The translations under genes and the position numbers were made by a program. From Pseudodesulfovibrio sediminis (GTDB taxonomy: Bacteria > Desulfobacterota > Desulfovibrionia > Desulfovibrionales > Desulfovibrionaceae): a stretch of 64,000 nt of DNA. The stretch lies in contig NZ_AP024485.1 in the NCBI RefSeq assembly GCF_020886695.1, positions 3,043,001-3,107,000 of the forward strand, written 5' to 3'. Of the stretch, positions 35,281 through 45,167 are shown piece after piece. Position 1 is the first letter of the stretch, and every line of letters begins with the position of its first letter. The notes beneath the pieces are model-generated. The model was given only the letters and a program-made list of their open reading frames with translations, was not told where the DNA came from and ran no database searches.

Positions 35281-36213
35281 TTACTTGGATTCCCTGGCGT
35301 AGACTTCGTCGAGAATTGCCTTGCCGCCCGCTTCAAGCACCTGTCCGGCGAGAATCATGCCGACATCCCAGGCGTTGTCCACATGGCCTTCCACCATCTT
35401 GCGGATGGGACGGGAGCCGTCCACGTCGGCCACGAAACCGGTCAGGCGAATCTGGTCGCCCTCGATCTCGGACCAGGCCGCGATGGGCACCTGGCAGCCA
35501 CCGTCCAGCCCGGTCAGGAAGCCGCGTTCGGCCATGACCTGATATTTTGTCTGGGTGTGGTCCAGGAAGGCGAGCATGTCGCGCACTTCCTGATTGTCGG
35601 CGTGGAACTCGATGCCGAGCGCGCCCTGAGCCACGGCGGGCAGAAAGTCCGGCGGCCCGAGGATTTCCATTTTGGGCGCGGAGAGCTTGAGGCGGTTGAG
35701 ACCGGCGGTGGCAACCACGATGGCGTCGAATTCGCCGTTGAGGAGCTTGTTGACGCGGGTGTCCAGATTGCCGCGCAGGGATTCGATCTTGAGATCGGGG
35801 CGCAGGGTGGCGAGCTGGGACTGGCGACGCAGGCTGGAAGTGCCGACCACGGCGCCCTGAGGCAGTCCCTTGAGACCGTCGTATTTGACGGACAGCAGGG
35901 AGTCGGTGGATTCTTCGCGTTCGGGGATAATGCTTACTTCAAGGCCTTCGGGCAGCTCGGTGGGGACATCCTTCATGGAGTGGACCGCCAACTGGGCGCG
36001 GCCATCCAGAAGCGCCTCCTCGATCTCTTTGACAAAGAGTCCCTTGCCGCCGACCTTGGCCAGCGGAACGTCCAGAATCTTGTCGCCCTTGGTCTTGATC
36101 TTGAGCAGCTCCACGGTCAGGCCGGGGTGCTCGGTTTCAAGACAGTCCTTGATATGATTGGCCTGCCAGAGCGCGAGTGCGCTGCCTCTGGTGGCGATGG
36201 TCAGTTTCTTCAT
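35281..36213 (-). CDS. hemC: hydroxymethylbilane synthase (porphobilinogen deaminase)
   Basis: 310 residues, the usual HemC length. Conserved sequence: [62 protein letters not shown], and the dipyrromethane-cofactor Cys in [10 protein letters not shown] (near 238). It assembles four porphobilinogens for haem, sirohaem and corrinoids, which fits an organism making sirohaem and B12. The frame is open to 36342 but ATG 36213 matches the family start. Confidence 0.95.
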   Translation of the reverse strand: MKKLTIATRGSALALWQANHIKDCLETEHPGLTVELLKIKTKGDKILDVPLAKVGGKGLFVKEIEEALLDGRAQLAVHSMKDVPTELPEGLEVSIIPEREESTDSLLSVKYDGLKGLPQGAVVGTSSLRRQSQLATLRPDLKIESLRGNLDTRVNKLLNGEFDAIVVATAGLNRLKLSAPKMEILGPPDFLPAVAQGALGIEFHADNQEVRDMLAFLDHTQTKYQVMAERGFLTGLDGGCQVPIAAWSEIEGDQIRLTGFVADVDGSRPIRKMVEGHVDNAWDVGMILAGQVLEAGGKAILDEVYARESK

Positions 36214-36238
36214 GCGTAACCTTGGTCTGTTGAAATAT

Positions 36239-36490
36239 CTATCCGCAGCTGGAACAGTCGCCGCCGGAGCAACCGGAACATCCGCTGGGGGCCGAGGGGG
36301 CTGCGGCATTGCTGCCGGAGTCGCCACCGGTGTCAGGGGCAAACCCGCCCACCTTGGACCGGACCGCGCTCATGAGCTTACCGGTGTTGGCGGATTGACA
36401 CTTGGGGCAGGGGGGGCATTCGTCTCTGTCGAAGACGAGTTCCTCGAATTCATTGTCACAATCACTGCATTTGTATTCAAAAATGGGCAT
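36239..36490 (-). CDS. FmdB-family zinc ribbon protein
   Basis: 83 residues. It starts [11 protein letters not shown] and has two CxxC pairs (CSDC; CPPCPKC), the FmdB-type zinc ribbon. A Gly/Ser/Ala-rich linker leads to a Cys-rich tail ([14 protein letters not shown]). It lies 25 nt upstream of hemC, so is likely the first gene of that group. A shorter paralogue with an in-frame UGA near its end is at 55237. FmdB proteins are small, of unclear function, sometimes described as regulatory. Confidence 0.85.
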   Translation of the reverse strand: MPIFEYKCSDCDNEFEELVFDRDECPPCPKCQSANTGKLMSAVRSKVGGFAPDTGGDSGSNAAAPSAPSGCSGCSGGDCSSCG

Positions 36491-36729
36491 AAAACGCTCC
36501 AGAACTAGTTTGGCCAAGTCGTCTTGGCGAAGGGTCTCAATAGCTGAAAAGGTCCGGGCTGGCAATGTTCCGGTCCGGGCGCTGAAGGTATGATAATACC
36601 GTGTATCGCGCTGTCCAGAGCCGGCGCTCCCAATAGAACACTTTACAGAGGCAGCGAGAGATGGAAGAGTGTATTTTGATGAGAGTGTCAGTGTGGATTC
36701 CATAGATACAATCACCGGACCGGTAGACA

Positions 36730-37677
36730 ATGAGTGATGATCTTTCTTTTCTTGATTTGGGCAGCATTCCTGATGGAGATGCACCGCAACCGCCATCCGG
36801 GTGGAAGTATCTCACCAGGGGGGGAGCGCTCAAATGCGTGTTCTCCACGACCGTATCCGTAAAGATGGGAATGGGAGCCAGCGCGAGTTCCCATATGAAC
36901 CAGACGTTCTGGTTCATCCGACAGGTGAGCAATGACATGTTCGAAGGGCAGCTCATCAACAACAGACACCTGCCGGCGGGCGAGGTCGAGACCATCCCTC
37001 TTGAAATTCTTATTCACAACTATGTTCCCGAAATCGCCTATTATGTCGGCCTGGTTTTGCCGGCCATGAAGGAGCAGGGGCTTTCTGACGGGACAGACTT
37101 GGACGAGCACAACCTCACCTCGTTGTTCGGCCTCGGCTTGATCTATGCCACACGCAATCAGATGAAGCTGGCGCAGAGCGTAATCAGTGAGATTGTGGAA
37201 GTGCAGGGAGACTTTGCCGGGCGCGGGCAGTTCCTGTTCAATGAATTCGGCATCGCTCTCAGAAAGAACGGTCTGGTGCCCGAAGCCGTGGAGTGTTTCA
37301 GGCGGGCGTCGGAGTTCGTCCATGACGATGAAAATCTGTACTACAATCTGGCGCGTGCCTGTTATGAAAATGACGACTGGCATGGCTGTATCGAGAATCT
37401 GGTCCAGTCGCATCGCCTCAATCCGCGACTGGAAGTGACCCGAAATCTTCTGGAGGTCGTGGTCGGGCTGGAAGAAAACGAATATCGGCTTTCGCAGTAT
37501 GGCAAACCTCCGGTGCCGCCGGATGTGGCCTCTCGCGCTCGTGAGGTGCTGGCCTCCGATACGGTCAAGCTGCCTCTGGATGAAGGCCCGGTCATGCGTA
37601 TCGAACCCGGTCGCGCCCGTTCAGGCGGTCCTCCGGTCGGCACGGTGCATGTGAAACGGCACGGGAGTGACGAATAA
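36730..37677 (+). CDS. TPR-repeat protein, tandem paralogue 1
   Basis: 315 residues. An N-terminal domain of about 110 residues (LKCVFSTTVSV, FWFIRQVSNDMFEGQ, IPLEILIHNYVPE) has no family I know. Helical tetratricopeptide-like repeats follow (LFGLGLIYATRNQMKLAQ, FGIALRKNGLVPEAVECFRRA, YYNLARACYENDDWHGCIENL). The C-terminus is proline/arginine-rich. It is probably a scaffold or binding protein. It has a paralogue 333 nt downstream, and each has its own terminator, so they are separate transcripts. Confidence 0.75.
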   Translation: MSDDLSFLDLGSIPDGDAPQPPSGWKYLTRGGALKCVFSTTVSVKMGMGASASSHMNQTFWFIRQVSNDMFEGQLINNRHLPAGEVETIPLEILIHNYVPEIAYYVGLVLPAMKEQGLSDGTDLDEHNLTSLFGLGLIYATRNQMKLAQSVISEIVEVQGDFAGRGQFLFNEFGIALRKNGLVPEAVECFRRASEFVHDDENLYYNLARACYENDDWHGCIENLVQSHRLNPRLEVTRNLLEVVVGLEENEYRLSQYGKPPVPPDVASRAREVLASDTVKLPLDEGPVMRIEPGRARSGGPPVGTVHVKRHGSDE

Positions 37678-37712
37678 ATGGTGTAACGGTTTTCCCCCAT
37701 GCAGCAGGGATG

Positions 37713-37747
37713 AAGACGCGGAAGATCTCTTCCGCGTCTTTTTTTTC
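37713..37747 (+). terminator. terminator of TPR paralogue 1
   Basis: A 12-bp stem AAGACGCGGAAG / CTTCCGCGTCTT is followed by eight T. The remaining stretch to 38010 has no gene; it should hold the promoter of the second paralogue, but no clear box is visible. Confidence 0.92.
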
Positions 37748-38010
37748 TTTGTGCGGATTGACACTAAAGGACTTTGTCGCGGTCACCGATAAGAGAGCAA
37801 GGTTTAGGGGTGGAAAGTCGTTCCCGGCCGCAGCGTCGGGAGGTGTATTGATCGTAAACGCGTTTGGTGTCAGCGGGAGCCCATGGCGCACGCACGGGAA
37901 ACGGAAACCTGACCGGACCATCCACGGGTTGGCGGATTTGCTCCAGGGAAGAGCCAAGTCTGCCGAATGGATGCTGTCCGGGGTGACTGTCCTCTGCAAA
38001 GGGTTTGACT

Positions 38011-38970
38011 ATGATACTGGACAGACATGTCTCTTTGGACAATGCCCGACGGCCGCACCGTGGCCTCAGACGAATCGGGTCCATACCAGTCTGCTGCATT
38101 TTTTCGACCACAAAGACGTTGGCCATTCGCCGGGGAACAACCCTGCGCGGCCACGGCCAGAGACATTACTGGCTCATCCGGCAGGTGGGCGAGACGACCT
38201 ATGGCGTCCGTGGTGTGGACGGAGAGTTTCTGCCTTTTGGTGCCGAGTCACTCATTGCCGAGGAGGAGCTGCTGGGGAACTATACTCCCGAGGTGGAAGT
38301 TTTCGAGAAGCAGATGCTGCCCTTGGTCAGAAAACATCAATTCCGGCTCGATGAATCCATGGACCGAAGCCTGTCCGGCATGCGTGATCCGTTGTGCGTG
38401 GACGAGGCCAATGTGCGTGGGCTGTTCACGCTCGGCATGAAGTATATTCAAAACCGCAAGACGTCCCGTGGTCGCAAGTGCATCAATGAACTGGTACGGC
38501 TGGAAAGCGCGTACCCGGGAAAGAACCAATATCTTTTCAATGAGTTCGGCATCAAGCTGCGCAAGATCGGTTTTCTCGAAGGAGCGGTCGTCTGCTACAG
38601 GCGTGGTTTGCGATTCACGTCAGAAGATGATCACCTCTACTACAATCTCGCCCGTGCCTACTACGAACAGGGGCAGTGGTGGGATTGCATGGGCGTTCTC
38701 AGCGACTGTTTCGAACACAATCCGGCCCTGCCGCTGGCCCGGAATCTGGTGGAACTCATCATCGCCCTGGGTGACAATCCCGGTTTACGCGCCCGGCATG
38801 GAAAGTCGCCGGTGCCCGAAGGGGTGGTCCGTCGTGCCGCGCTCCTCAGTGAGGCCGTGGCTGAACACGAACCGGATGCGGAACTCCTCATGCGGGAGCG
38901 GGAAAAACGCCGGGCCGAGTTGCAGGAGGAATACCTCTGGCTGCCGGGACGGGACGCTGTGGGCATGTAG
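38011..38970 (+). CDS. TPR-repeat protein, tandem paralogue 2
   Basis: 319 residues from ATG 38011, with AAAGGG upstream. It matches paralogue 1 in both halves: CIFSTTKT and YWLIRQVGETTYGVRG in the N-terminal domain, then FNEFGIKLRKIGFLEGAVVC and YYNLARAYYEQGQWWDC in the repeats. The first 30 residues are unlike paralogue 1 and strongly basic (RRPHRGLRRIG), and the C-terminus is acidic with EREKRRAELQEE. Divergence is substantial, so the duplication is old. Function is unknown. Confidence 0.72.
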   Translation: MILDRHVSLDNARRPHRGLRRIGSIPVCCIFSTTKTLAIRRGTTLRGHGQRHYWLIRQVGETTYGVRGVDGEFLPFGAESLIAEEELLGNYTPEVEVFEKQMLPLVRKHQFRLDESMDRSLSGMRDPLCVDEANVRGLFTLGMKYIQNRKTSRGRKCINELVRLESAYPGKNQYLFNEFGIKLRKIGFLEGAVVCYRRGLRFTSEDDHLYYNLARAYYEQGQWWDCMGVLSDCFEHNPALPLARNLVELIIALGDNPGLRARHGKSPVPEGVVRRAALLSEAVAEHEPDAELLMREREKRRAELQEEYLWLPGRDAVGM

Positions 38971-38978
38971 AAAACGAC

Positions 38979-39016
38979 AACAGCCGTAGCGAATCATCGC
39001 TACGGCTGTTTTTTGC
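38979..39016. terminator. bidirectional terminator between TPR paralogue 2 and lon
   Basis: A 14-bp stem AACAGCCGTAGCGA / TCGCTACGGCTGTT with a four-base loop is followed by TTTT GC TTTTTTT. It lies between converging genes. Confidence 0.9.
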
Positions 39017-39036
39017 TTTTTTTCAGGATGCAGGAG

Positions 39037-41571
39037 CTAGCACTTCTTGGCCAGATCCCAAACCTCATCCACTTTTTCAATGGTGGTTATCTTGATGCGT
39101 TTCCTGAGTTCGTCAGGCACCTCGGCCAGATCTTTCTTGTTCTGGGCCGGGATGAGGACTTTCTTCATGCCACGGGACACTGCGGCCAGAATCTTTTCCT
39201 TGATGCCGCCCACAGGCAGGACCCGACCGCGCAGGCTGATCTCACCGGTCATGGCGAGGTCCGGGCAGATGGGCGTGTTGGTCAGTGCGGAAATGAGAGC
39301 CGTGACCAGGGTCACACCGGCCGATGGGCCATCCTTGGGCGTGGCACCTGCCGGGACGTGGACGTGAATATCCAGTTTGTCCGTGAAGTCGCAATCGATA
39401 CCGTACTGGTCGGCATGCGCGCGGGCAATGGAAAGGGCGGCTTGCGCCGATTCCTTCATGACATCGCCGAGCTTGCCGGTGAGGATCAGCTTGCCCTTGC
39501 CGGGCATGGTGGTCACTTCGATATGGAGAATCTCGCCGCCTACCGGAGTCCAGGCCAGGCCCACTGCCACGCCCGGAGGCAGGGTGACTTCCTTTTCGTC
39601 ATCCAGGAAGCGGGGCGGCCCGAGCAGGGTGTAAAGGTTCTTGGTCGTGACCTTGAACGGTCCCTTTTCGCCTTCGGCCTTTTTACGGGCCATCTTGCGG
39701 CACAAGGTACCTATCTCACGTTCCACGTTGCGCAGCCCGGCTTCGCGGGTGTATTCGCGCACCACTTTGGAAACCAGCTTGTCACTGATCACCAGTTCCG
39801 CTTCCTTGAGACCGTTTTCCACGGTTTGCCGGGGAAGGATGTAGCGGCGTGTGATGACGGTCTTTTCCTGCTCGGTGTATCCGGGGATACGGATGACTTC
39901 CATGCGGTCCAGAAGCGGGCCGGGCACAGAGTCGAGCATGTTGGCCGTGCACACGAACATGACCTTTGACAGGTCGAACGGGACGTTCAGGTAATGGTCG
40001 GTGAACGAGAAGTTCTGTTCCGGGTCGAGCACTTCGAGCAGCGCCGACGAGGGGTCGCCCCGGAAATCGGAACCGAGCTTGTCGATCTCGTCCAGCATGA
40101 TCACCGGGTTGCGGGTGCCGCATTGCTTGATGGCCTGGATGATGCGGCCGGGCATGGCGCCGATGTAGGTGCGGCGGTGACCGCGGATCTCGGCTTCGTC
40201 ACGCATGCCGCCAAGGGACATGCGGTGGAATTTACGACCCAGAGAGCGGGCGATGGAGCGTCCCAGCGAGGTCTTGCCGACACCGGGAGGGCCCACGAAG
40301 CACAGGATCGGCCCTTTCATCTTGGGGTTGAGCTTGCGCACGGAGAGATATTCGAGGATGCGCTCCTTGACCTTTTCAAGATCGTAGTGGTCCTCGTTCA
40401 GGATGGTCTCGGCCTTCTTGATGTCCAGCCGGTCTCGGGAGACCTTTTTCCACGGCAGCTCCACCATCCAGTCGAGGTAGGTGCGGATGACCGTGGCCTC
40501 GGATGACTCGGCGTGCATGGAGTCGAGCCTGCGCAGTTGCTTGAACGCCTCTTTCATGACGTCCTTGGGCATGCCGGATTTCTCCAGTCCGCGGCGCAGT
40601 TCGTCCATTTCTTCGGATTCGTCCGCGTCATCACCCAGCTCGCGCTTGATCGCCTTGATCTGTTCGCGCAGGTAGAAGTCGCGTTGCGCCTTGTCCATGC
40701 CCTCTTTGGCCATGGTCTGGATCTTGTTCTGCATGCTGGCCACTTCAACTTCCTTGAGAAGCTGCTCGTTGACCAGTTCCAGACGTTTCATCGGCTCATG
40801 GCATTCGAGAATCGTTTGGGCGGCTTCGACCTTCATGCGCAGATTGGAGGCGATGAGGTCGGCCAGTCTGCCGGGATCGTTGACATTGTTGAGTACGGAC
40901 ATGATGTCCTGAGAAGAAATGCCGCGCAGGGTCAGGATCTTCTCGGACTGCTCGCGAGAGGAGCGGACAAGGGCTTCCTGCTCAGGGGTGAGCGGATCGG
41001 CCTCTGCCTCAATGAGCGGCTCAAGTTCCGCAATATGGTACGGCTCGTTCGCCGTGAACTTCTTGACTTTGGCGCGGGCAAGCCCCTGTACCAGAACCTT
41101 GAGGCGGCCATCGGGCATTTTCAGCATGCGCATGATCATGCCCACGGTGCCTGTCATGTACAGTTCGTCCTCTTTGGGGTCTTCCACTGCCTCGTCTTTC
41201 TGGGTGAGGATGAGGATGTACCGGTCCTTGCCCAGCGCGGCGTCCACGGCCTGGACGGATTTCTCCCGACCCACGAAGAGCGGCAGGATCATGTAGTTGA
41301 AGACCACGATGTCGCGGACCGCCAGCACCGGGAGCACCTGCGGAATATCCGCGGGGTTGTGTGCGGCCATGTCGTCATCACCGAATAATGTCGCACTGCC
41401 GGCGGGACCGGTCAGGGCTTCAATGATGTCAGGCAACTCTTCGCCAGCTTTCGGCCCCTTTTCCGTGGGCTGTTTCGGTTGCTGGGACGGTGCCTTATCT
41501 TTAATCGAGTCCGACTTCTTGCGTTTTATGCGCGTAGGCCGGATAGGGGATTTCTTGTTTTTTTTGCTCAA
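39037..41571 (-). CDS. lon: ATP-dependent protease Lon (endopeptidase La)
   Basis: 844 residues. A LON substrate-binding domain (from about 85, [18 protein letters not shown]) is followed by the AAA+ module (Walker [12 protein letters not shown] near 420, Walker [12 protein letters not shown]) and the Ser/Lys protease domain ([11 protein letters not shown] with the catalytic Ser near 750, and a downstream Lys). An extra N-terminal tail of about 80 residues is basic then acidic ([17 protein letters not shown]). It degrades misfolded and regulatory proteins in the cytoplasm. It is 132 nt downstream of acyP on the same strand and may have its own promoter. Confidence 0.96.
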   Translation of the reverse strand: MSKKNKKSPIRPTRIKRKKSDSIKDKAPSQQPKQPTEKGPKAGEELPDIIEALTGPAGSATLFGDDDMAAHNPADIPQVLPVLAVRDIVVFNYMILPLFVGREKSVQAVDAALGKDRYILILTQKDEAVEDPKEDELYMTGTVGMIMRMLKMPDGRLKVLVQGLARAKVKKFTANEPYHIAELEPLIEAEADPLTPEQEALVRSSREQSEKILTLRGISSQDIMSVLNNVNDPGRLADLIASNLRMKVEAAQTILECHEPMKRLELVNEQLLKEVEVASMQNKIQTMAKEGMDKAQRDFYLREQIKAIKRELGDDADESEEMDELRRGLEKSGMPKDVMKEAFKQLRRLDSMHAESSEATVIRTYLDWMVELPWKKVSRDRLDIKKAETILNEDHYDLEKVKERILEYLSVRKLNPKMKGPILCFVGPPGVGKTSLGRSIARSLGRKFHRMSLGGMRDEAEIRGHRRTYIGAMPGRIIQAIKQCGTRNPVIMLDEIDKLGSDFRGDPSSALLEVLDPEQNFSFTDHYLNVPFDLSKVMFVCTANMLDSVPGPLLDRMEVIRIPGYTEQEKTVITRRYILPRQTVENGLKEAELVISDKLVSKVVREYTREAGLRNVEREIGTLCRKMARKKAEGEKGPFKVTTKNLYTLLGPPRFLDDEKEVTLPPGVAVGLAWTPVGGEILHIEVTTMPGKGKLILTGKLGDVMKESAQAALSIARAHADQYGIDCDFTDKLDIHVHVPAGATPKDGPSAGVTLVTALISALTNTPICPDLAMTGEISLRGRVLPVGGIKEKILAAVSRGMKKVLIPAQNKKDLAEVPDELRKRIKITTIEKVDEVWDLAKKC

Positions 41572-41703
41572 GGGATTGACCTCGTGTTCATGTGCAAATT
41601 TGAAGTGTTACCCCAAATAAGTCGTCAATTTAGGTTGGCAAGTATATTATTTTTGTAAAAAAGCTGTTTTTAACGGCTTTTTTGAGAAAAGCGAAATATG
41701 TGC

Positions 41704-41973
41704 TTATCGGCGAATTTCAAAATGGGTGAAATCGTCGGTGTCATCCGTCCATGTGGCGTCGATGGCGGTCACCCGCGCCAGAGGCGGACCGTCCCATAGA
41801 CGGGCCTCGAAACGTTTGAGGCGTGTTTCGTCACCCTCTGCCACAGTCTCCACGTCGCCGCTTGGCAGGTTGCGCACCCAGCCGGTGACGCCTGCCTCCC
41901 TGGCCATGTCACGGGTCCATGCCCTGAACCAAACCCCCTGAACCTCGCCGTGGACAATGGCGCGAAACTGCAT
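41704..41973 (-). CDS. acyP: acylphosphatase
   Basis: 89 residues, the family's usual size. It has the active-site loop GEVQGVWFRAWTRD with the catalytic Arg, and Asn in GWVRNLPSGDVE. It hydrolyses acyl phosphates. Its ATG overlaps the radC stop (ATGA), so it is translationally coupled. Confidence 0.93.
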   Translation of the reverse strand: MQFRAIVHGEVQGVWFRAWTRDMAREAGVTGWVRNLPSGDVETVAEGDETRLKRFEARLWDGPPLARVTAIDATWTDDTDDFTHFEIRR

Positions 41974-42656
41974 CAGATCCTCCCGTGGTCGCTGAAACTG
42001 TAGTAATCACAGTCTGTAACAACGATATGATCCAGTACCTTGAGGTCCAGTTTTTCAGCGGCTTCGACAATGGAGCCGGTAAGGAGCATGTCCTCACCTG
42101 ACGGCCTGATGCTGCCGCCCGGATGGTTGTGAATGAGGATCAGGCTGGCTGCTTCCTGGCGCAGGGCCAAAGCCATTATTTCGCGGGGAAAGACCGCGGT
42201 GGCGTTCACGGTTCCCGTGGCGATCTGTTCCCAGGAGATATACCGGTTCTTGTTGTCGAGATAGACGACCCAGAACTCCTCGATGCCCTTGCTGCCCAGA
42301 CGGGCCATGGCGGCTTTGGCGACATCTTCCACGCCTTCAAAGGAATTGCCGCGTCTGGCCGAAGCTTGGTTGAGTCGGGCATACAGCTCCTGCAACAGCG
42401 CCCACTGCGCCTTGACGCCGTCAGCCACGCCCTTGACGCCGTCCAACTGGTCCGGGCGGGCCATGATGGCTTCCTTGAGGGAGCCGAAGCGGGCGATAAG
42501 TTCCTTTGCCAGAGGCTTGGTGTCCCGTCGGGGCAGGACCGTGGCCAGGACCAGTTCCATGATTTCGTAGTCAGCCAGCCCCCGGCTGTTGTTGACCAGC
42601 TTTTCCTTGAGGCGTTTTCGGTGCCCGAGGTAATGGGGCTTGGCTGAATCTGTCAT
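41973..42656 (-). CDS. radC: RadC-family JAMM-domain protein
   Basis: 227 residues. An N-terminal helix-hairpin-helix-like part (about 1-90) is followed by the RadC JAB/JAMM domain with the metal motif HNHPGGSIRPSGED (His, His, Asp). It is historically named a DNA-repair protein; its true activity is unclear. It sits between holA and acyP in a tight minus-strand run. Confidence 0.93.
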   Translation of the reverse strand: MTDSAKPHYLGHRKRLKEKLVNNSRGLADYEIMELVLATVLPRRDTKPLAKELIARFGSLKEAIMARPDQLDGVKGVADGVKAQWALLQELYARLNQASARRGNSFEGVEDVAKAAMARLGSKGIEEFWVVYLDNKNRYISWEQIATGTVNATAVFPREIMALALRQEAASLILIHNHPGGSIRPSGEDMLLTGSIVEAAEKLDLKVLDHIVVTDCDYYSFSDHGRI

Positions 42657-42668
42657 GGCAGGAACCTG

Positions 42669-43661
42669 TTAGTAGCGTTTGGCCGGGCGTTTAGGTTGAA
42701 ACAGATCGATGAGTCCGGCCATGAGGATATCGAGCGCTTCTTCATACTTGCGTTCACCGGTCTTGAGGGAAAGCTCTGCCTCCAACGCGAGGTCGATCAT
42801 GCGGGCCACGCCTTCGGCTCCGAGCTGTCGTGCGATGGGTGCTTTCTTTTTGAGCATGTACGGATTCCCCTTGGGTTGTTCTCCGTGGGCGAGCATCCAG
42901 TACATGCGGGCCTGACTGGCCAGAAATCCGATGAGGTTGAAAAGCATCTGGTCCTTGGCTGACTTGGAGTGGTCGTTAATGACCCGCTTCCACACGGCGG
43001 CCTCGGCACCGGGGCGCCCCAGCGCGTCCATGAGGTCGAAGAACGCCATCTCGCCGGTCTGGGCCACAAGATTGACGAACTCCTTGCGGACAATCTTCTC
43101 GTCGCCCGCCGCCAGCTCGATCTTGTCCAGCTCCAGTCGGACTGCCACGGCGTCCGTGGGCAGGGCGTATGTCAGCGCCTGTCCCGCTCCCGGTTCGAAC
43201 GTCAACCCGGCCTTGGCCGCCCACGCCTTGACGTAGTCGGTCAGAGAGCGCTGGTCGAGCCCTTGTGACTCCCATATCCAGCCGTCTTTTTTGGCCTTCT
43301 TGAATAGTCCTCGCCGGGCGAGCGCCGGGGGAACAGGAGCCTTTTTGCTCTTCCATTCCCCCTCAAGGCAAAAGATCGGAAAGATGTCGCTGCCCAGTCC
43401 CTTGACGCCCGCATCGAGTTTGTCCCACTGGTCCGCTTTCAAGGTGTGCGCCCGGCGGACGATGAGTGCCTTGGGCTGCGGAAACAGGGATTTGATAGTT
43501 AGATCGGTCCAGAACGTGGCTGGCAGCGGTTCGTCGTCATCGCCCCAGAACGCCTTTTTTTCCCAGTCGTTCTGGCCGGATGCCGTGAGACGCTCGTCTA
43601 CCTGAGCCTTGATAAGCTGCGGGTCCGGGCAGATGAGGAAAAGATATTTCGGGCGGGGCAC
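42669..43661 (-). CDS. holA: DNA polymerase III subunit delta
   Basis: 330 residues, HolA-like length and layout: an N-terminal strand MPRPKYLFLICPDPQLIK, then PQPKALIVRRAHTLKADQW and a helical C-terminal collar domain (LFNLIGFLASQARMYWML). It is the clamp-loader delta subunit that opens the beta clamp. It follows lptE by 10 nt, the same neighbour order as in many proteobacteria. Family sequence identity is low, as usual for HolA. Confidence 0.8.
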   Translation of the reverse strand: MPRPKYLFLICPDPQLIKAQVDERLTASGQNDWEKKAFWGDDDEPLPATFWTDLTIKSLFPQPKALIVRRAHTLKADQWDKLDAGVKGLGSDIFPIFCLEGEWKSKKAPVPPALARRGLFKKAKKDGWIWESQGLDQRSLTDYVKAWAAKAGLTFEPGAGQALTYALPTDAVAVRLELDKIELAAGDEKIVRKEFVNLVAQTGEMAFFDLMDALGRPGAEAAVWKRVINDHSKSAKDQMLFNLIGFLASQARMYWMLAHGEQPKGNPYMLKKKAPIARQLGAEGVARMIDLALEAELSLKTGERKYEEALDILMAGLIDLFQPKRPAKRY

Positions 43662-43671
43662 TGTCGGTTTC

Positions 43672-44169
43672 CTAGTAGTTTTGGGTCATGCGGTCGGCCA
43701 GTCTGCGTATGCCGAGCTTGGTGACTTCCTTGTCTGCCTGGGATTCGTCGCCGGAAAAGAAAGGCCACTGCTGGTCTATGACGCCGGAGCGCCACAACTC
43801 CGAGTCATCCATGGTGGAAATGATGACGGCTTCGAACTGAAAAACGGCCACGGAACTCAATGTCTCGTCGCTGGAACCGCTGACCGCCGTGGGGCGATTG
43901 TAGCGGTGGATATTGATGTCGATGACAGCGTCCGCGGTCGCTCTGGTGTCGGACCACTGAATGGAACCGCGATTGTTCAGCTCATCCCGCAACAGTTTTC
44001 TGAGGCGGGGCTCCAACCAGGAGATGGTGGTGGGGTTGGAGACTTCGCCGATGGCGAGGACTCGGTATTCTTTCGGCAGGACCGAGGATTCGCCTTCACC
44101 AAAGGAGTAGCCGCTGCAACCGGCCAGGGCGAACACCGCAAGCAACAGGATATATCGATAAAAGGGCAT
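43672..44169 (-). CDS. lptE: LPS-assembly lipoprotein LptE
   Basis: 165 residues. A lipoprotein signal with Cys near 18 (LAVFALAGCSGYSFG) is followed by the LptE-like SVLPKEYRVLAIGEVSNPTT and LEPRLRKLLRDELNNRG. LptE plugs the outer-membrane LPS translocon LptD. ATG 44169 follows GGAG and is preferred over upstream in-frame codons. Elsewhere leuS lies directly upstream of lptE; here leuS is 5 kb away on the other strand, see findings. Confidence 0.82.
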   Translation of the reverse strand: MPFYRYILLLAVFALAGCSGYSFGEGESSVLPKEYRVLAIGEVSNPTTISWLEPRLRKLLRDELNNRGSIQWSDTRATADAVIDINIHRYNRPTAVSGSSDETLSSVAVFQFEAVIISTMDDSELWRSGVIDQQWPFFSGDESQADKEVTKLGIRRLADRMTQNY

Positions 44170-44359
44170 GTGTCTTCTCCGTAGATTCATATTGGAGGAG
44201 ATGGTAATGGGAAATGGTGGAAAGGTCCACTTTGTGCAGCAGAAAGGAGCAGATGGCGTATGAATGCTGAGTTGCAGGGTGTTTGCGGGTATTAAAAGAC
44301 TTTTGTTTACCTCGTCTCCTTGGTAATACCGAGTGCTGCAAAACAACTGGGAGAGAACC

Positions 44360-44896
44360 ATGTCAGGTCAAACCGTGCTTGTAGTGATTGATGTGCAGAA
44401 TATCATGTTCGAGACACCGGGGTATACCCCGTTTGAAGGGGAGCGGGTGCTCGGAAATATCCAGACTCTCATAGCCCGGGCTCGTGAGCACGGGGTGCCG
44501 GTCCATTACATTCAACACACGACCGAGGGTATGGGAACGGAGTTCGAAAAGGATTCCCACAATTGGTTGATCAGGCCGGAGATCGCGCCCAAAGATGGTG
44601 ATCGGGTCTCGATGAAAACCTCCTATGACGCTTTCTGGAAGACGGACTTCGACGCTAATCTGAAGGAAATGGGTGCCGACAGGCTCATCTTCTGTGGGCT
44701 GCAGACCGAGTGTTGCGTGGATACGACTGTGCGCAGCGCGCTTGCCCACGGCTATGATTCCGTGCTGGTCGGCGATGCGCATACGTCCTATGACAACGGT
44801 GTCATTACCGGCGAACAGATAGTGGCCCATCACAATCAGACCTTGAACAGACGTTTCTGTCAGGTGATTCCCACGCAGGATGTGTGCTTCGACTGA
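44360..44896 (+). CDS. isochorismatase-family cysteine hydrolase
   Basis: 178 residues, cytoplasmic. Complete catalytic triad: Asp in VLVVIDVQN, Lys in SMKTSYDAFWKTDFD and nucleophile Cys in CGLQTECCVDTTVRSA. Substrates for this family range from nicotinamide to carbamoyl compounds and cannot be assigned. It starts at ATG 44360 after GGGAGAG. It stands alone in a small plus-strand group between two blocks of minus-strand genes. Confidence 0.88.
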   Translation: MSGQTVLVVIDVQNIMFETPGYTPFEGERVLGNIQTLIARAREHGVPVHYIQHTTEGMGTEFEKDSHNWLIRPEIAPKDGDRVSMKTSYDAFWKTDFDANLKEMGADRLIFCGLQTECCVDTTVRSALAHGYDSVLVGDAHTSYDNGVITGEQIVAHHNQTLNRRFCQVIPTQDVCFD

Positions 44897-45167
44897 GTCG
44901 GTCTTCCGGGACGTGTACGCGTGAGCGGTGTCGTTGTCGCTCCTTTGCCAGCGTTTTCAACCGCTGCTGTTTTCTGTTTTGCCTCCATATGATTGCCTTT
45001 GTGTTCGTTCTTTTCAGGGATTAATTTCATTCACCCCCTAAACAAACGTTAAATACCGTCGATACGATTCATGAACAGCCGGAATAAGCCCTGTTGTTCA
45101 CGATATGGAAATCAGGGGTTGGGAGACCCCCCAAACCCGCATGGAAGCGGGGAGGGAGAGAAAGCAT

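Noticed and set aside
37748-37790. Sigma-70 promoter starting with TTGACA at about 37760
   Set aside because: No acceptable -10 hexamer lies 16-19 nt downstream.
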